Below the pieces are notes generated by a model. That model had not been told where the DNA came from. It was given only the letters and a program-made list of their open reading frames with translations, and searched no databases. From Pelagibacterium nitratireducens (GTDB taxonomy: Bacteria; Pseudomonadota; Alphaproteobacteria; Rhizobiales; Devosiaceae), in the NCBI RefSeq assembly GCF_037044555.1, contig NZ_CP146275.1, forward strand, positions 3,631,126 to 3,695,125: a stretch of 64,000 nucleotides of DNA, read 5' to 3'. Positions 14,170 through 24,650 of this stretch are shown here, one piece after another (positions within the stretch are counted from its first letter, which is position 1; the number at the start of each line of letters is the position of its first letter). The translations under genes and the position numbers were made by a program.

Positions 14170-15537
14170 TTACTTCGTCGTGCTCCACAGTGCTGCTGCG
14201 AGAGCGGGTACGGTCACGTCGCCTCCAGCGGCGGCAGTGTCGATGCTGACGATGCGCCAGAACGTGGTGCCAACCTTGGTGATAAGCATCGATGCGCGCC
14301 AGCCTTCGCTGTCGAAGGTGCCGTCCGCGCGCAGAACGCCCGGTGTTTGCGTTTGGGCAAAGTCTCCGAAGGTCATCGTGCCCGCGACGCCAGCCTTGAG
14401 TGCCCTGCCGTAGGTTACCAAGTCGGTGACGCCGGCAACCTCATCCTCTGCGCCGAAGATCGCCTGCTTCGTGCCGTCTGCATTGTTGAAGACGTAGACC
14501 GTTGCACCTTGGCCATTGTCCTCAGCCGAAGCGGTCCAACCTGCCGGCAACATCACGCGCTTATCGGTGTTTGGGTTGGTCCACTCCATCGTGATGACCG
14601 AAGCCGGACTGGGTGGGCTATAGTTAACGGGCTCGGGCCAGACGCTGTACGCGATCCCACCAACGAAGACCAAGGCGCAAAAGAGCATCCCGATGGCGCG
14701 ACGCCATCCAGGCATATCGTCCTGCTTCACCAGCACGATTCCTTCGTCGTAGCTCGCCGGCAGACCCCTAGTTACACGGCGGTATTGGAAGACGCCGGAG
14801 AAGATCGACACGATCGGAATGCCGAAGGCGAGGCCTTGAATCCATACCTTGAGTTCGCGGACGATCTGACCCACCAGACCGAGGTGGCCGGCGAGGTAGG
14901 TGAACCGCAGCGCCATTACCGACTTGCCGATCGTTGTGCCGAAGATGCCGGTCACGATTCCGTTGAGGATCAATGCGACCGGCAACAGGAGCAGGTTTTG
15001 GACCTGAGCCTGTTGACTCACAAGCTGCAAGTAGAGGCTCGGTTGCAGGTAAGCCAAGGCATAGCCGACGCCCAAGCCTGCAAGATAGCTGGTGATAGTC
15101 AGATCCAGTGCCCGAGCGAAATAGCGAGACCAAGGGCTGTTCTGGCTCAGCTCGTGCCGCTCGGCGGCCGGAACGAAAATCGGCTCGCCCCAACCATCGG
15201 GTTTCTCGTCTTCGGACGCGACAGGCTCGTCCCTCACGGGTGCCCAAGAATTGCGGGAAATAGGCAAAGGCTTCGGCTCCACCTTCTCAACCACGGGAGC
15301 CGCAGCCGAGGGCGCTGGAATGTCCTTCACCATTGGCTCTTGAGGCGGCAACGGTGGCGGTGGGACGCGAAGGTTCTGAAACGGCTTCTGCAGCCGGAGC
15401 AATGCCCATTGTTGCATGCCCTCGCTCCAGACGAGAGTGTCGCCATTCAACCGGCCCGATAGAAAAAGGCCGCGAATGGCTTCTTCATTGTGCGGACCAT
15501 CGGGCGCCCCCTCCGCGGCGAAATACCAGTCGGCCAA
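14170..15537 (-). CDS. GYF_2 and RDD domain membrane protein
   Basis: The 455-residue protein starts MADWYFAAEGAPDGPHNEEAIRGLF. Together with LVWSEGMQQWALL this is the GYF_2 domain (1-50) that reads prolines or peptides on the cytoplasmic side. A Pro-rich linker (55-105) follows. Next is an RDD-like membrane region (about 140-310) with SPWSRYFARALDLTITSYLAG and four or so hydrophobic helices, including a GTTIGKSVMALRFTYLAG loop. The C-terminal 120 residues form a soluble, probably periplasmic domain (VMLPAGWTASAEDNGQGATV). Function is unknown. Base composition is less GC-rich than the core genes. It is monocistronic, with the stop 114 nt from the converging nucleotidyltransferase gene. Confidence 0.82.
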   Translation of the reverse strand: MADWYFAAEGAPDGPHNEEAIRGLFLSGRLNGDTLVWSEGMQQWALLRLQKPFQNLRVPPPPLPPQEPMVKDIPAPSAAAPVVEKVEPKPLPISRNSWAPVRDEPVASEDEKPDGWGEPIFVPAAERHELSQNSPWSRYFARALDLTITSYLAGLGVGYALAYLQPSLYLQLVSQQAQVQNLLLLPVALILNGIVTGIFGTTIGKSVMALRFTYLAGHLGLVGQIVRELKVWIQGLAFGIPIVSIFSGVFQYRRVTRGLPASYDEGIVLVKQDDMPGWRRAIGMLFCALVFVGGIAYSVWPEPVNYSPPSPASVITMEWTNPNTDKRVMLPAGWTASAEDNGQGATVYVFNNADGTKQAIFGAEDEVAGVTDLVTYGRALKAGVAGTMTFGDFAQTQTPGVLRADGTFDSEGWRASMLITKVGTTFWRIVSIDTAAAGGDVTVPALAAALWSTTK

Positions 15538-15764
15538 GTCGAATCCCCCAATGGCCCAAGTCTTTGCCGAGATTGTGCCACAATTAGGCGGAGCTCGTCA
15601 CGACCTACTTCATGACACTTGGTCACGGTCCGAAATCACCCACCGCCAACGACTGCTTTTCCCGCTGAATTGACGAAAAGCAGTCAGTCCCCTTCCCACC
15701 CCCTTACTGTCACCCGTTTCCACGATCCAATGCGCTCGCTAGCGCTCAATAAGAGAGCTCGCAG

Positions 15765-16199
15765 TTACTTCTCGATTCTTGTGTCGAACGTGTCGCGGGC
15801 TTGCTCCACCGCGTCAAGATTTTGTGCCGCCCATATCCAAACGCCGCAAAAGGCTGCTCCGAGCGACAGTCCCAGGGGCGTCAACTTGTACTCGACCTTT
15901 GGCGGAACCACAGGATGGACGGTGCGCTCAACCAAGCCGTCGCGCTCCATGCCCCTCAGGGTCTGCGTGAGCATCTTCTGGCTGACATTGCCAATTTCTC
16001 GGGCAAGCTGGGTAAAGCGCAATGTTCCCTTCTCGGCCAGTATTTCCAGCACCAGCATGGTCCACTTATCCGCTACCCGGCCAATCAGTGCGGTCACCAA
16101 GGCCTCGATCCGTGGGTCGACATGATCGGGTGGCGTCAGTTCCGATTGACGCTGCGCTTCCGCAATCTGCTCATGAGAGAACTTGGTGATCACCTGCAT
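15765..16199 (-). CDS. HxlR-family transcriptional regulator
   Basis: The 144-residue winged helix has the HxlR signature: IGRVADKWTMLVLEILAEKGTLRFTQLAREIGNVSQKMLTQTLRGMERDGLVER, then the wing TVHPVVPPKVEYKLTPLGLSL. It is divergent from an SDR gene across a 102-nt gap carrying an inverted repeat CTTAC-N12-GTAAG. HxlR proteins commonly sense electrophiles or aldehydes through a Cys. Here the only Cys lies in the C-terminal helix (GAAFCGVWIWAA), so redox sensing is possible but unproven. It very likely controls the neighbouring SDR. Lower GC than the core suggests recent acquisition. Confidence 0.93.
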   Translation of the reverse strand: MQVITKFSHEQIAEAQRQSELTPPDHVDPRIEALVTALIGRVADKWTMLVLEILAEKGTLRFTQLAREIGNVSQKMLTQTLRGMERDGLVERTVHPVVPPKVEYKLTPLGLSLGAAFCGVWIWAAQNLDAVEQARDTFDTRIEK

Positions 16200-16203
16200 T
16201 TCT

Positions 16204-16225
16204 TACACTCTCTTTTGGGTAAGTA
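16204..16225. promoter_or_regulatory. Inverted repeat in the HxlR/SDR gap, candidate operator
   Basis: CTTAC (16204-16208) and GTAAG (16221-16225) are inverted around a 12-nt centre. They lie immediately upstream of the HxlR ATG, and a further CTTAC half-site follows near 16246. HxlR-type proteins recognise similarly spaced short inverted half-sites, so this is a reasonable but unproven operator. Confidence 0.45.
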
Positions 16226-16301
16226 TAGATTTTTTTGGTGCCTTCTTACTGCTGGAGAGCGTAACCACTAATTTGGGCGAAACTCAATGAAAGGCGCCCA
16301 A

Positions 16302-17054
16302 ATGAAACTATCTGGCAGAACCATCCTGATCACCGGTGGAAGCAGTGGCATTGGATATGAATTCGCCACCCAGTTGCTCGCCAGGGGCAACCGGGTGATA
16401 GTCACCGGACGAAATCAGGCCGCAATGGACAAGGCTAAGGCGCAATTGCCCCAGCTAGAAACGATCCGCAGCGATGTGGACGATGTCGCTGCCATACGCG
16501 CACTCTGTGATGACCTTATCACCCGCTTTCCCAAACTCGATACTCTGATCAACAACGCAGGGATCATGCGCATCATCAAGCTCGGCGAGGGCATTGACCT
16601 TGATGAGTTGACCGATGAAGTGGACATAAATCTCAATGGCACAATGCGGATGACCGAGCTGCTGCTGCCTCACCTCAAGCGGCATCGCAATGGGCTGATC
16701 GTCAATGTGTCCTCGGGACTGGCGTTTGTTCCGATGCCGATCTCACCGGCATATTCGGCAGCAAAGGCTGGTGTACACGCCTACACACGCTGCCTTCGCG
16801 CGCAGATGGCAGACACCGCCCTTACGGTTGTGGAACTGGCACCGCCACTGACTGAAACACCGCTCTATCAAGCAGAATTCTCGCGCAGGATGAATGGGCA
16901 GCGCGGCATGCCTGTCGTGACTTTGGTGAAAAAGGCCATAGCTGGCATCGAAGCGGGCAAAACGGAGATCCGTCCGGGTCAAGCCAACGCCTTAAAGATT
17001 GCAAGCAGGATCGCCCCGGGCCTGATATTTCGAGCTCTGAGCCGGGTTACTTAA
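16302..17054 (+). CDS. Short-chain dehydrogenase/reductase (DltE-like)
   Basis: The 250-residue SDR has TGGSSGIGYEFATQLLARG (NADP-binding), VTGRN, the Asp of DVDDVAAI, NNAGIM, the catalytic Ser in VNVSSGLAF, and YSAAK with the catalytic Tyr/Lys. VVELAPPLTETPLY is the substrate-loop segment seen in the DltE/YoxD group. Two in-frame ATGs exist, at 16287 and 16302. The second begins MKLSGRTILITGG, as family members do, and follows AAAGGCG. It is divergent from HxlR and probably its regulated target. The substrate is unknown. Composition is less GC-rich than the core. Confidence 0.9.
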   Translation: MKLSGRTILITGGSSGIGYEFATQLLARGNRVIVTGRNQAAMDKAKAQLPQLETIRSDVDDVAAIRALCDDLITRFPKLDTLINNAGIMRIIKLGEGIDLDELTDEVDINLNGTMRMTELLLPHLKRHRNGLIVNVSSGLAFVPMPISPAYSAAKAGVHAYTRCLRAQMADTALTVVELAPPLTETPLYQAEFSRRMNGQRGMPVVTLVKKAIAGIEAGKTEIRPGQANALKIASRIAPGLIFRALSRVT

Positions 17055-17248
17055 AAGGACCTCGGCTGGCAGCTTCTCGCTTCAGCGATGACGACTTGTT
17101 GTTTGATTTCCAGCTCGGCGGCGGTCCGTGCCGGGACCGCGCATGGCTGACGCGATGATTTCGGCGCCCTCAAGTTTGGCATCGGCGTTGCCGCTCCATG
17201 AGCATTTGGATTGCGGTCGACGCAATTGATCGAAGCGGCTTTGGGTGG

Positions 17249-18265
17249 CTATCGCCTGAGGCTTTCGGGGGTCATTCCTGTCCATCGACGAAAAGCCCGA
17301 TAAAACGAGTTGGGCTCGTCAAAGCCGAGCAAAAACGAAATTTCTGCGGCCGGTAGCTTGGTTTTGGACAGGTAGTGGCGGGCCAGCTTTTCGCGAACTT
17401 CCTGCACAACAGCTTGGAAACTCGTGCCTTCTGCCGCCATGTTTCGCTGCAGGGTACGCTTGCTCAGGCCTAACCGCCTTGCGACAGTCTCCATGTCCAA
17501 AGTTCCACTTGGGATCGTCTCGTTCAGAACTGCCCGCACGCGGGTCGAAAAACCCGCCAGTTCCTGTAGGTTAGACAGGCGCGTACGCAGCTCGGGCTCA
17601 TATGTATCCCATAGCCAGTCATTGCCTGTGACGAACGGGTGTATGGCGTCAGACCCGCTGAACGAGACCGCGTGAGTGTCACTTGGTGATATGGGAATAC
17701 GCAGGAACTCTTCGTAAGCCCATGCATCGGTTGGGCAGACGGACGTGGTCACTGCCAGCGGGCGGATCGGGTGGCGCGTGCCCATTCGCGCCAAGGCCAC
17801 GACGAACAGTAATTCCATCAATACCAGGGAATCCGGTGGCCGATGCGGCGTATCGAGCCACCTGAACTCGACAGTCACACGATCTTGGTTCTCGGTGATC
17901 ACGAGGTCCATGGGGCCGATCAGCTTCTTATACTTGGCAACGCGCTGTAGAGCGGTGACCAGATTGGGGCTGCAGAGCGCGGCGAACAGTAAGGGCGAAA
18001 ACGTCTCTGCCTTGATGGCGTCGAGAACGCGAATGGGCAATGGCGCCCCGGTCGTCGCGCACTCTATCGCATTCCACAGGCGATAATATTCCGCCGATGA
18101 CAGGCGAACGGTCGGGTTGAGAAGCAGATCATCGGGCAAGCCCGCCTGGCGCAGGACATCGGCAGCGGGAATGCCGAGATCCTTGAGCAGGGTGCGCCAG
18201 GTGGTGTCGAGGGCATAGCTCTGGTCTGGGATTGTCGATCGTCCCGGCAAGAATGTTACCCTCAT
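17249..18265 (-). CDS. AraC-family regulator with Arabinose_bd N-domain
   Basis: The 338-residue protein has an N-terminal ligand domain of the Arabinose_bd (PF12625) type: LLKDLGIPAADVLRQAGLPDDLLLNPTVRLSSAEYYRLW. A typical AraC double helix-turn-helix spans about 245-335: LDMETVARRLGLSKRTLQRNMAAEGTSFQAVVQEVREKLARHYL, ending in EISFLLGFDEPNSFYRAFRRWTGMTPESLRR. Such OruR/ArgR-like proteins are usually activators of a nearby catabolic or redox gene. It starts 14 nt after the SDR gene stops, so the two form one transcript, and it likely activates that operon. Composition is lower in GC than the core. Confidence 0.93.
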   Translation of the reverse strand: MRVTFLPGRSTIPDQSYALDTTWRTLLKDLGIPAADVLRQAGLPDDLLLNPTVRLSSAEYYRLWNAIECATTGAPLPIRVLDAIKAETFSPLLFAALCSPNLVTALQRVAKYKKLIGPMDLVITENQDRVTVEFRWLDTPHRPPDSLVLMELLFVVALARMGTRHPIRPLAVTTSVCPTDAWAYEEFLRIPISPSDTHAVSFSGSDAIHPFVTGNDWLWDTYEPELRTRLSNLQELAGFSTRVRAVLNETIPSGTLDMETVARRLGLSKRTLQRNMAAEGTSFQAVVQEVREKLARHYLSKTKLPAAEISFLLGFDEPNSFYRAFRRWTGMTPESLRR

Positions 18266-18279
18266 ACGATTGGGATGGC

Positions 18280-19098
18280 TCAGGCGAGACCGAATTGCTG
18301 CTTCATGCCCGCATAGAATGCATCATCGTCGGTTGCTCGTCGCTGGGCAAGCATGGACACGGCATCGGGTCCGGCTTCGAAGCACAGGCGGTCTGAACTA
18401 TCGATGGCAGCGGCATAGACGATCTCGGCAATCGCTTCGGGTGTCGAGCCCTGTTCGAGCATCGGGCCGAGCAGGTCGAACAACGACTGGGCCAAGGGCT
18501 GGTACTCGCTCATTGTCGCGTCGTTGTTCAATTCGAAAGAGCGGCCGGCAAATTCGGTGCGCATGCCGCCGGGCTCGACCACTTTTACACGAGCGCCGAT
18601 GGCAGACAGCTCATATTGAAGAGCTTCGGAAATGCCTTCGACAGCGAATTTCGTGCCATGATAGAGGCTGCCAAGTGGAAAGGCCAAGCGACCGCCCACC
18701 GAAGAGATGTTGACGATCGTCCCCCGGCGATTGGTGCGAAAAGTCGGCAAGACCGCACGTGTCGTGGCCAGCAGGCCCAAAACATTAACTTCGAACTGTC
18801 GGCGGATACTGTCGATCGGCGTGGCTTCCAGCGGCCCGTAAGCTCCATAGCCGGCGTTGTTGATCAAAACATCCAAAGCGCCGAAACGATCCAGAGCTGC
18901 CTCCACCGCGCTGTCGATGGACGCGGGGTCCTGCACGTCGAGCCGAGTGACGATGGTCCGATCAAGCTGGTTGAGTTCGGTCTCGCGATCGGGACCACGC
19001 ATGGTGGCGACGACGTTCCAACCCTTGGCGTGGAAAAATTTGGCTGTTTGCCGTCCGAGGCCGCTCGAGGCTCCGGTGATGAGGACGGTTTTGCTCAT
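18280..19098 (-). CDS. Short-chain dehydrogenase/reductase (oxidoreductase)
   Basis: The 272-residue classical SDR shows TGASSGLGRQTAKFFHAKGW, then MRGP, LDVQDPASID, NNAGYGAYGPLE, the catalytic Ser in NISSVGGRLAF, and YHGTK as the active-site Tyr/Lys. FAGRSFELNN follows the VVEPGGMRTEF turn. This arrangement (NNAGYG, YHGTKFAVEG) is typical of the group annotated as 3-oxoacyl or ketone reductases of broad specificity. It is the first gene of an SDR-AraC transcript. It is divergent from nothing nearby, as a 405-nt gap without a clear gene precedes it. Confidence 0.92.
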   Translation of the reverse strand: MSKTVLITGASSGLGRQTAKFFHAKGWNVVATMRGPDRETELNQLDRTIVTRLDVQDPASIDSAVEAALDRFGALDVLINNAGYGAYGPLEATPIDSIRRQFEVNVLGLLATTRAVLPTFRTNRRGTIVNISSVGGRLAFPLGSLYHGTKFAVEGISEALQYELSAIGARVKVVEPGGMRTEFAGRSFELNNDATMSEYQPLAQSLFDLLGPMLEQGSTPEAIAEIVYAAAIDSSDRLCFEAGPDAVSMLAQRRATDDDAFYAGMKQQFGLA

Positions 19099-19448
19099 GC
19101 TAGATCTCCATTTCGATACCGCCTTCTAGCTGCGGACCATCGCGTAAGCAGTTGCAGGAGGCGCCAAATGACTATCTGAGAACGCCAATGCCAATGAAGA
19201 TGCCTGCAGGAGGAAGTGAGTAAAGTGGTTACCACCCAACAGGGCTTTCTGAATCCATCCTGTCATTGGCATGCTGGTAACCCAAGCGAACTGGAAGCTT
19301 TCAGGACGTCGTTGGAGCCCTCAGAAAGGCTGGGATGGCGGCCCGTTGCCGTCGAAGCACGACAGCCACCTGAATGGCAGCTTTCCTAGTTCTGCTGGTA
19401 AAAAGCGGTCAGGCAGGAAACCACCCGATTACGGACAGACCCCCAACT
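19099..19448. other. Gene-poor gap between the accessory block and rpsA
   Basis: About 350 bases carry no gene that can be supported. The promoter of the SDR-AraC unit must lie near 19099-19200. One 57-codon frame begins with GTG at 19216 just after AGGAGG and ends at 19389. It matches no family that can be recognised and may be a gene remnant. The stretch is AT-richer than the adjacent rpsA gene and marks the edge of the inserted block. Confidence 0.4.
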
Positions 19449-19477
19449 AAAAAGGGCCCGCGCTTTCGCGCGAGCCC
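19449..19477 (-). terminator. rpsA terminator
   Basis: On the minus strand GGGCTCGCGC pairs with GCGCGGGCCC around a GAAA tetraloop (one G-U pair) and is followed by TTTTT. It lies 27 bases past the rpsA stop. It is a textbook intrinsic terminator, and it separates rpsA from its usual downstream neighbours. Confidence 0.92.
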
Positions 19478-19503
19478 CATAAAGGTCAAACACACTACGT
19501 GTG

Positions 19504-21207
19504 TTACTTCTTGTCCTGGCCCTTGAGGGCTGCGCCAAGGATGTCGCCGAGGGAGGCGCCGGAGTCCGAGGAACCGTACTGAGCGACGGCTTCTTTTTCT
19601 TCGGCAATTTCCAGGGCCTTGATCGAAAGGCCGATGCGGCGGGTCTTCTTGTCGAACTGGGTGATGCGGGCATCGACCTTTTCGCCGACGGCGAAGCGTT
19701 CGGGGCGCTGGTCTTCACGGTCGCGGCTCAGATCGGAGCGGCGGATGAAGGCGCTGAGGTCGGTTTCGGAAATCCGCACCTCGAGGCCACCATCGGTAAC
19801 GGCGGTGACTTCGGTGGTAACGATCGCACCCTTGCGCAGGCCATCGGAGCCGGCAGCGGCATCGGCCATTGCATCGGAGCCAAGCTGCTTGATGCCGAGG
19901 GAAATGCGTTCCTTGTCGATATCGACGTCGAGAACCCTGGCCTTGACGATATCGCCACGGTTGTAATCCTCAAGCGCTTCTTCGCCCGGACGGTTCCAGT
20001 CGAGATCGGAGAGGTGGACCATGCCGTCCACATCGCCATCGAGGCCGATGAACAGGCCGAATTCGGTCTTGTTCTTGACTTCGCCTTCGATCTCGGCGCC
20101 GATCGGGAACTTATCGGCAAAGCTTTCCCACGGATTGGCGAGGGTCTGCTTGAGGCCGAGCGAGATGCGGCGCTTTTCGGGATCGACTTCGAGAACGACC
20201 ACTTCGACTTCCTGGGAGGTCGAGACGATCTTGCCCGGATGGACGTTTTTTTTGGTCCAGCTCATTTCCGAAACGTGGATCAGGCCTTCGATGCCCGGCT
20301 CGAGTTCGACGAACGCACCGTAATCGGTGATGTTGGTCACGCGGCCAGTGAACTTGGCTTCCACCGGATACTTGGCGGCAATGCCTTCCCAGGGGTCGGC
20401 CTGGAGCTGCTTCATGCCCAGCGAAATACGATGGCTTTCCTGATTGACGCGGATGATCTGGACCTTGATCGTCTCGCCGATCGCCAGGACTTCGTTGGGG
20501 TGATTGACGCGGCGCCATGCGATGTCGGTGACGTGGAGGAGGCCATCGATGCCCCCCAGATCAACGAACGCACCGTAATCGGTGATGTTCTTGACGACGC
20601 CTTCGACCACCTGGCCCTCTTCGAGCTGCTGGACGATTTCCGAACGCTGTTCGGCGCGGCTCTCTTCGAGAATGGCGCGGCGCGAGACAACGATATTGCC
20701 GCGGCGCTTGTCCATTTTCAGGATCTGGAAGGGCTGCGGCACGTTCATCAGGGGAGCGATGTCGCGGATGGGGCGGATATCGACCTGGGAGCGCGGCAGG
20801 AAGGCCACGGCACCATCGAGATCGACGGTGAAGCCGCCCTTGACCTGGTTGAAGATCTGGCCTTCGACCTTTTCGCCCTTGTCGTAAAGGACTTCGAGGC
20901 GGACCCAGCTTTCTTCGCGGCGGGCCTTCTCACGGGAGAGGACAGCCTCGCCCATCGCGTTTTCGACGCGGTCGACATAGACTTCGACTTCCGAGCCAAC
21001 GGCAATGGTGCCGTCGCGGCCGGCGGCGCCGAATTCCTTCATCGGCACGCGGCCTTCGGTCTTCAATCCCACGTCGATGATGGCGAGGTCTTTTTCGATT
21101 GCGACGACCTTGCCTTTGACAACGGTGCCCTCGACGGGATCGATGTCCTGAAAGCTCTCAAAAAGGAGCTGTTCGAAATCTTCTGCAGATGCGGTCTGGT
21201 TAGCCAT
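19504..21207 (-). CDS. rpsA: 30S ribosomal protein S1
   Basis: S1 unwinds structured mRNA leaders and brings them to the 30S subunit. The 567-residue length is right for the six-S1-domain form. Repeats begin at about residues 25, 110, 195 (VEGVVKNITDYGAFVDLGGIDG), 280 (FTGRVTNITDYGAFVELEPGIEG), 365 (IEGEVKNKTEFGLFIGLDGDVDG) and 450. The start MANQTASAEDFEQLL with GGAG 7 nt upstream is preferred over more distant in-frame Mets. cmk ends 218 nt upstream. That leader contains a small CCCCAGATGGGG hairpin (21297-21308) and could hold the S1 autoregulatory site. The downstream partner sppA has been displaced. Confidence 0.97.
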   Translation of the reverse strand: MANQTASAEDFEQLLFESFQDIDPVEGTVVKGKVVAIEKDLAIIDVGLKTEGRVPMKEFGAAGRDGTIAVGSEVEVYVDRVENAMGEAVLSREKARREESWVRLEVLYDKGEKVEGQIFNQVKGGFTVDLDGAVAFLPRSQVDIRPIRDIAPLMNVPQPFQILKMDKRRGNIVVSRRAILEESRAEQRSEIVQQLEEGQVVEGVVKNITDYGAFVDLGGIDGLLHVTDIAWRRVNHPNEVLAIGETIKVQIIRVNQESHRISLGMKQLQADPWEGIAAKYPVEAKFTGRVTNITDYGAFVELEPGIEGLIHVSEMSWTKKNVHPGKIVSTSQEVEVVVLEVDPEKRRISLGLKQTLANPWESFADKFPIGAEIEGEVKNKTEFGLFIGLDGDVDGMVHLSDLDWNRPGEEALEDYNRGDIVKARVLDVDIDKERISLGIKQLGSDAMADAAAGSDGLRKGAIVTTEVTAVTDGGLEVRISETDLSAFIRRSDLSRDREDQRPERFAVGEKVDARITQFDKKTRRIGLSIKALEIAEEKEAVAQYGSSDSGASLGDILGAALKGQDKK

Positions 21208-21425
21208 TAAAACTCCATTCCGAGCGGGTGCGCGGAACATTTGGTTGGTGTTGATGATGTGGATAGTCGTGCCGATATAGCCAACGGCGTTCCCACCCCA
21301 GATGGGGTTTGGAGCGCTGATTTTCAAACCGGCGAATACTGACAGGGCAGGTGAACCCTTAAGGCGGGTTCGGGTGCGAAAGATTTGTGGCCCAACGCCG
21401 CAAGTTTGGATTTTGCCCTGGCTCT

Positions 21426-23539
<2,114 letters not shown>

Positions 23540-23683
23540 GAACCCCAACGTGGCCGCCCTTATTGAGAGAGGGTGTTGCGCCCGCACTTTATGCCTGTTG
23601 CGCCCCTCTATGAAAACCCGGTAGCGTTTTTCCGGGGCGCTCGAAATACCAACCCTACAGCAGCAGATGAATGGGGAATTGCC

Positions 23684-24127
23684 TTGGCCAGTGACGAACG
23701 CGGTACCAAGCGGACATGCCCGGTGACGGGCAAGAAATTTTACGATTTGGGCAAGGACCCGGTGGTCTCGCCCTATACCGGCAAATCCTATCCCGTGAGC
23801 TTTTTCGAAGCCGCTCAGGAAAAGTCTGCCGCCAAGTTCGGCGCCAAGGAGCGCAAGGCGGACAAGGTTGTGGAGGAGGCCGAGGTCGAGGAAGCCGACG
23901 TCGATGTCGCCGCCAAGGAAGCGGGCGCCGAGGTCATTTCGCTCAATGACGCGGAAACCAATACCGACGACGACGATGATGACGACAACGAGGACGATAT
24001 CCCCGAAGTCGAAGACGTCGAAGTCGACGAAGAATTGGGCGGGGATGACGACGACACCTTCCTCGAAGAAGACGACGACGATGACGATATCGGCATCGAA
24101 GTGGATGTGGACGACGACGAGCGGTAG
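23684..24127 (+). CDS. TIGR02300 (FYDLN-acid) family protein
   Basis: A 147-residue protein of alphaproteobacteria named for its FYDLN motif and acidic tail. The N-terminus MASDERGTKRTCPVTGKKFYDLGKDPVVSPYTGKSYP resembles a zinc-ribbon. Only one Cys remains of the four ligands expected for a true ribbon, and Leu-Gly replaces Leu-Asn. The rest is an extremely acidic, disordered tail with runs of five to seven Asp. The upstream frame has no family similarity, while a TTG at 23684 follows GGGGA at ideal spacing and gives the usual start. Function is unknown. It lies opposite aroA, with the promoter between. Confidence 0.85.
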   Translation: MASDERGTKRTCPVTGKKFYDLGKDPVVSPYTGKSYPVSFFEAAQEKSAAKFGAKERKADKVVEEAEVEEADVDVAAKEAGAEVISLNDAETNTDDDDDDDNEDDIPEVEDVEVDEELGGDDDDTFLEEDDDDDDIGIEVDVDDDER

Positions 24128-24140
24128 AGGTTTCTCTGTT

Positions 24141-24230
24141 TCACGGCGCGCACCGCTTCGGGCATGACGCGCTAAAACCGCGCTATGCCCTTAGCTGCGC
24201 CTGCGACGGCGCGGCGAACGATCGCCCCAG
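24141..24230. repeat. Long dispersed intergenic repeat, copy A
   Basis: The stretch matches two others in the window (24647-24739 and 55589-55701). Shared blocks are TCACGGGC/G-like start, a GCACG-CATGACG-GCTAAAACCG block, CTATGCC, and the end GGCGGCGAACGATCG. Copies A and C both keep the CTAAAACCGC block, while B lacks it. The 24228-24255 portion adds a hairpin (GCGAGC with GCTCGC). It sits in the 384-base gap between the TIGR02300 gene and tRNA-Ala, where nothing else but an inverted repeat was found. Confidence 0.7.
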
Positions 24231-24392
24231 CCCGCGAGCATAGCTCGCTTGGGCGTTCTGCCTTCAAATCGATCCACCGGATCGATTTGCCCCGCAAAGC
24301 GGTCAGGCAAAACTCCTCACCTAAGGCTCGTCCATGTGACCCACGGACTTGCCGTGCAGGGTAGACAGGGCTTTTAGGGGCTGCATGAAAAA

Positions 24393-24430
24393 TTTGCGAC
24401 GCCGGACAATATTTGCTCTTGCGTCGCAAA
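24393..24430. repeat. Perfect 10-bp inverted repeat upstream of tRNA-Ala
   Basis: TTTGCGACGC (24393-24402) and GCGTCGCAAA (24421-24430) form a perfect stem around an 18-nt AT-rich loop, 81 bases before tRNA-Ala. No T-tract follows, so it is not an obvious terminator. It may be another intergenic palindrome or an operator at the tRNA promoter. Confidence 0.55.
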
Positions 24431-24511
24431 ACACTTCTCACTAGGTTCCGCCCGTTCGCTCGGGCCACCCGAGGAACCACCCGGACGGCGCGTTTTGCGC
24501 CACCCAACGAT

Positions 24512-24587
24512 GGGGCCATAGCTCAGCTGGGAGAGCGCCTGCATGGCATGCAGGAGGTCAGCGGTTCGATCCCGCTTGGCTCCACCA
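24512..24587 (+). tRNA. tRNA-Ala (anticodon GGC)
   Basis: A 76-nt cloverleaf. The acceptor arm GGGGCCA pairs with TGGCTCC (one G-U), and the D-arm GCTCAGCTGGGAGAGC is intact. The anticodon stem CCTGC/GCAGG encloses loop ATGGCAT with anticodon GGC. The T-arm GCGGTTCGATCCCGC is present, and CCA is encoded. It decodes GCC and GCU. The 3' flank is partly duplicated 150 bases downstream (see repeats). Confidence 0.97.
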
Positions 24588-24588
24588 T

Positions 24589-24650
24589 TCTTCCCTCGAT
24601 GTTCGTGCTTTTCGCAAGCCTTCGTGCCACGAATGGTCTTGTTTGGCCTC
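24589..24650 (+). repeat. Direct repeat after tRNA-Ala, copy 1
   Basis: A 62-bp sequence starting TCTTCCCTCGATG immediately after the tRNA CCA end. It recurs almost unchanged at 24740-24804. Differences are a 3-base insertion (TTC) and A-to-G in copy 2. The repeat ends TGGTCTTGTTTGGCCTC, after which the long dispersed repeat B begins. The duplication involves only the flank, not the tRNA. Confidence 0.85.

Noticed and set aside
17082..17285. A 67-codon minus-strand frame between an SDR and the AraC gene
   Set aside because: It overlaps the AraC C-terminus, lacks a ribosome site and has an Arg/Gln-rich composition with no family match.
19216..19389. A 57-codon frame starting GTG just after AGGAGG
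   Set aside because: The ribosome site is too close to the start codon and the product matches no recognisable family; noted only in the gap description.
19501..21210. A 569-codon open frame opposite rpsA
   Set aside because: It mirrors the repeated S1 domains and has no independent motif or ribosome site. The same applies to the 516-codon frame opposite pnp (38806-40356).
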